Part shown: one piece after another, positions 6,178 to 7,768 of the stretch
Layout of the letters: each line of letters opens with the position of its first letter
Position numbering within the stretch: the first letter of the stretch is position 1
Source of the DNA: Paracoccaceae bacterium
Lineage (GTDB): Bacteria; Pseudomonadota; Alphaproteobacteria; Rhodobacterales; Rhodobacteraceae
Assembly (NCBI GenBank): GCA_018222665.1
Contig: JAAEZW010000040.1
Coordinates: forward strand, 3,334 to 11,101
Reading direction: 5' to 3'
Length of the DNA stretch: 7,768 bases
Position numbers and translations under genes: made by a program
Notes under the pieces: generated by a model
Database searches by the model: none
Seen by the model: only the letters and a program-made list of their open reading frames with translations
What the model was told of the DNA's origin: nothing

Positions 6178-7269
6178 TTATAATGTGATAGCGTGACCTG
6201 TGCGCGCGCTTTTTTGGGCGGCTTGACCCATGCGAACCGCCCACATTCCATCATTCAGCGAAACTTCTGGCTGCCCACCATTGCGCACCATATCAACGAA
6301 TTTCTGATGTTGATAAAAGGTTGATCCATTGTGATCTCCCGCGGCCAAGATTGTTGGATCGACGGGAATTTCCTTTTCAATCGGGCCTTTTGGGTTGCGC
6401 GGGCTGACAATTAACTTGGGCGTTGGACTGGGCCCCAATGTTTCTGTCGGCCAAAATCGCTCGGGACCAGGCACAAGGGATTCAATGATGCCATCAGGCC
6501 CAGTTGCAATAATGTGTTCCTGAAATTCGGCACCCTCGGCAAACATGCACAATTCCAACATGGCGCGCGCACCGCTTGCGAAATCGACGATCACGTATCC
6601 ATGATCCCAAATATCAGGCACCTGACCATCATAGGTTTCATCTAAATGATTTACGGCTTGCCCACCCGACGCCATGACGCGAACAGGATCTGATTTCAGA
6701 ATTAAACGCATCAAATCGAAAAAGTGGCAGCATTTTTCAACGAATGTCCCGCCACTGTTGGCGTTGAAACGGTTCCAATCCCCAACCTTTTCCAGAAACG
6801 GGAAGCGGTGCTCACGAATGGTTAACATCCGCGCGCCCCCAGTGGACGTATCTAAATTATCGATCAGTGCCGCAACAGGCGGCATGTAGCGGTATTCCAT
6901 TGCAACCCAGACTGGTGCTGAATACTGCGCAGCAAATTGTTTAATCCGTTCTGCCCCGTCTTCTTGGGTGAATAGCGGTTTTTCCATCAGGATCGGGCGA
7001 TGGGGTGCATTCAGTGCGCATTCCAACTGACGCAAATGTTCGTGATTTGGCGAAACCACCAACAAACAATCAACATCAGGGTCATGTAAAACGTCCGCTT
7101 CAGTGTCAACGAACTTTGCCTTAGGTGCCAACTCAGCTGCTGCCGCACGCATCCCTTCATCAGGTTCATAGATAACTGTCGCCTCAACATCAGGCAGCAA
7201 TGCAATATTGCGCAGATGCTCTTGGCCCATCATGCCGCAACCGATTATTCCATATTTAACGGTTTTCAT
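6178..7269 (-). CDS. Gfo/Idh/MocA-family NAD(P)-dependent oxidoreductase
   Basis: A 363-residue cytoplasmic dehydrogenase of the glucose-fructose oxidoreductase / inositol 2-dehydrogenase family, typically acting on sugars, inositols or amino-sugar derivatives. The N-terminal Rossmann fold starts with YGIIGCGMMGQEH (6-18); MEKPL (95-99) carries the family's conserved EKP motif with the catalytic-site lysine K97. The C-terminal half has GGTFVEKCCHFFDLMR (173-188), whose H182 and D185 fit the usual catalytic His region. MEYRYMP (124-130) is also typical. The ATG at 7269 follows AGGAG by five bases, and that site overlaps the TAG stop of the upstream regulator. The 8-base gap implies one operon and translational coupling. 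The substrate cannot be assigned. The acidic residue after the second strand (E35) hints at NAD preference, but that is a guess. Confidence 0.9.
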   Translation of the reverse strand: MKTVKYGIIGCGMMGQEHLRNIALLPDVEATVIYEPDEGMRAAAAELAPKAKFVDTEADVLHDPDVDCLLVVSPNHEHLRQLECALNAPHRPILMEKPLFTQEDGAERIKQFAAQYSAPVWVAMEYRYMPPVAALIDNLDTSTGGARMLTIREHRFPFLEKVGDWNRFNANSGGTFVEKCCHFFDLMRLILKSDPVRVMASGGQAVNHLDETYDGQVPDIWDHGYVIVDFASGARAMLELCMFAEGAEFQEHIIATGPDGIIESLVPGPERFWPTETLGPSPTPKLIVSPRNPKGPIEKEIPVDPTILAAGDHNGSTFYQHQKFVDMVRNGGQPEVSLNDGMWAVRMGQAAQKSARTGHAITL

Positions 7270-7277
7270 AACTGCTC

Positions 7278-7768
7278 CTATTTTATGCGTGCCACATATT
7301 GGGCAACGTTTGAGTTGATCCAGCTTTTGGAAAATTCAACGGGTTGATCGCGCTGATCAAAACTTAGCCGATCCACACAGACAGTGGTGTCATCAAGGTG
7401 CAGATATTCAGGACACCACATTGGTTTTGACTGCAATCCAATACGATCCTCGGCCCGTGTGATCCATAGATCGAGCGATTTGCGATAATACACATAAAGC
7501 GCTTCGTTTAGATCCGCAGGGGTGATATTTTTTGCGTGATTTGCGTCTAACCAAATCTCTTCCAGCACGGCTGGAATGTCGTTCAAATACCGTATGCGGC
7601 GGATCCTAAAACCATCAATATTAGACCCAAAATAGGGAAATTCAGTGGGTTTGGGTTGCTTTGATACATTCAAAATTTCTGCCCGAGGAAGCCCGCCACC
7701 CTCTAACAGTTCCACGCGAAAGAAGGAATAAATCGAACTCACTTCTGATTTGGATCGGATGTAATTTC
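7278..7768 (-). CDS. GntR/HutC-family transcriptional regulator, UTRA ligand-binding domain (N-terminus outside window)
   Basis: The reading frame is open to the window edge, giving about 162 codons before the TAG at 7280-7278. The visible part resembles a UTRA domain, the effector-binding half of HutC-subfamily GntR regulators: a SFFRVELLEGGGLPRAEILN opening block, a central helical part with NDIPAVLEEIWLDA, and the C-terminal strand pair around DDTTVCVDRLSFDQRDQPVEFSKSW. The winged-helix DNA-binding half should lie just beyond position 7768. An in-frame GTG exists at 7742, but it falls inside the domain and has no convincing ribosome site, so I treat the gene as partial rather than as a short stand-alone protein. 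It is eight bases from the oxidoreductase and probably controls that operon in response to a sugar or sugar-phosphate-like ligand. Family call is by pattern recognition only. Confidence 0.75.
   Translation of the reverse strand, partial: NYIRSKSEVSSIYSFFRVELLEGGGLPRAEILNVSKQPKPTEFPYFGSNIDGFRIRRIRYLNDIPAVLEEIWLDANHAKNITPADLNEALYVYYRKSLDLWITRAEDRIGLQSKPMWCPEYLHLDDTTVCVDRLSFDQRDQPVEFSKSWINSNVAQYVARIK

Overview
The window looks like a chromosomal segment of an alphaproteobacterium, most likely a marine Rhodobacterales-type organism. I base this on moderate GC (about 45-50% by eye), the gene families present and the style of their protein sequences. This assignment is an inference, not a database result. 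All seven recognisable genes lie on the minus strand, so transcription runs from high to low coordinates. No RNA gene, CRISPR array, transposon or phage gene is visible, and no gene-free stretch exceeds 100 bases.

In transcription order: (1) 7768-7278, the C-terminal part of a GntR/HutC-type regulator (UTRA ligand domain), cut by the window edge. (2) 7269-6178, a Gfo/Idh/MocA-family NAD(P)-dependent sugar or polyol dehydrogenase, translationally coupled to the regulator. (3) 6098-4317, aerobic glycerol-3-phosphate dehydrogenase GlpD, preceded by its own sigma70-like promoter embedded in 10-bp-phased GlpR-like half-sites. (4) 4250-3879, a YggT-family small membrane protein. (5) 3782-1746, RecQ helicase. 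(6) 1659-901, YaaA, a peroxide-stress protein. (7) 836-1, a manganese-dependent (family II) inorganic pyrophosphatase with its own good promoter, cut by the left edge.

The regulator and dehydrogenase form a carbohydrate-utilisation unit. GlpD feeds glycerol-3-phosphate into the quinone pool and central metabolism. The lower genes are housekeeping: membrane protein, DNA repair, oxidative stress and pyrophosphate removal.

The unusual part is 3985-4800. Two neighbouring genes each carry an exact-length, in-frame internal tandem duplication: 81 bp (27 codons) in yggT and 216 bp (72 codons, most of the C-terminal domain) in glpD. Their divergence patterns are opposite. The four differences inside the yggT repeats are all silent. 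The fourteen differences between the glpD repeats all change the amino acid, and eleven fall on first codon positions. A smaller 11-bp x3 tandem repeat lies in recQ, and RecQ also ends in what looks like a degenerate second HRDC domain. I see no clearly new multi-gene system; the paired duplications are the strongest lead.
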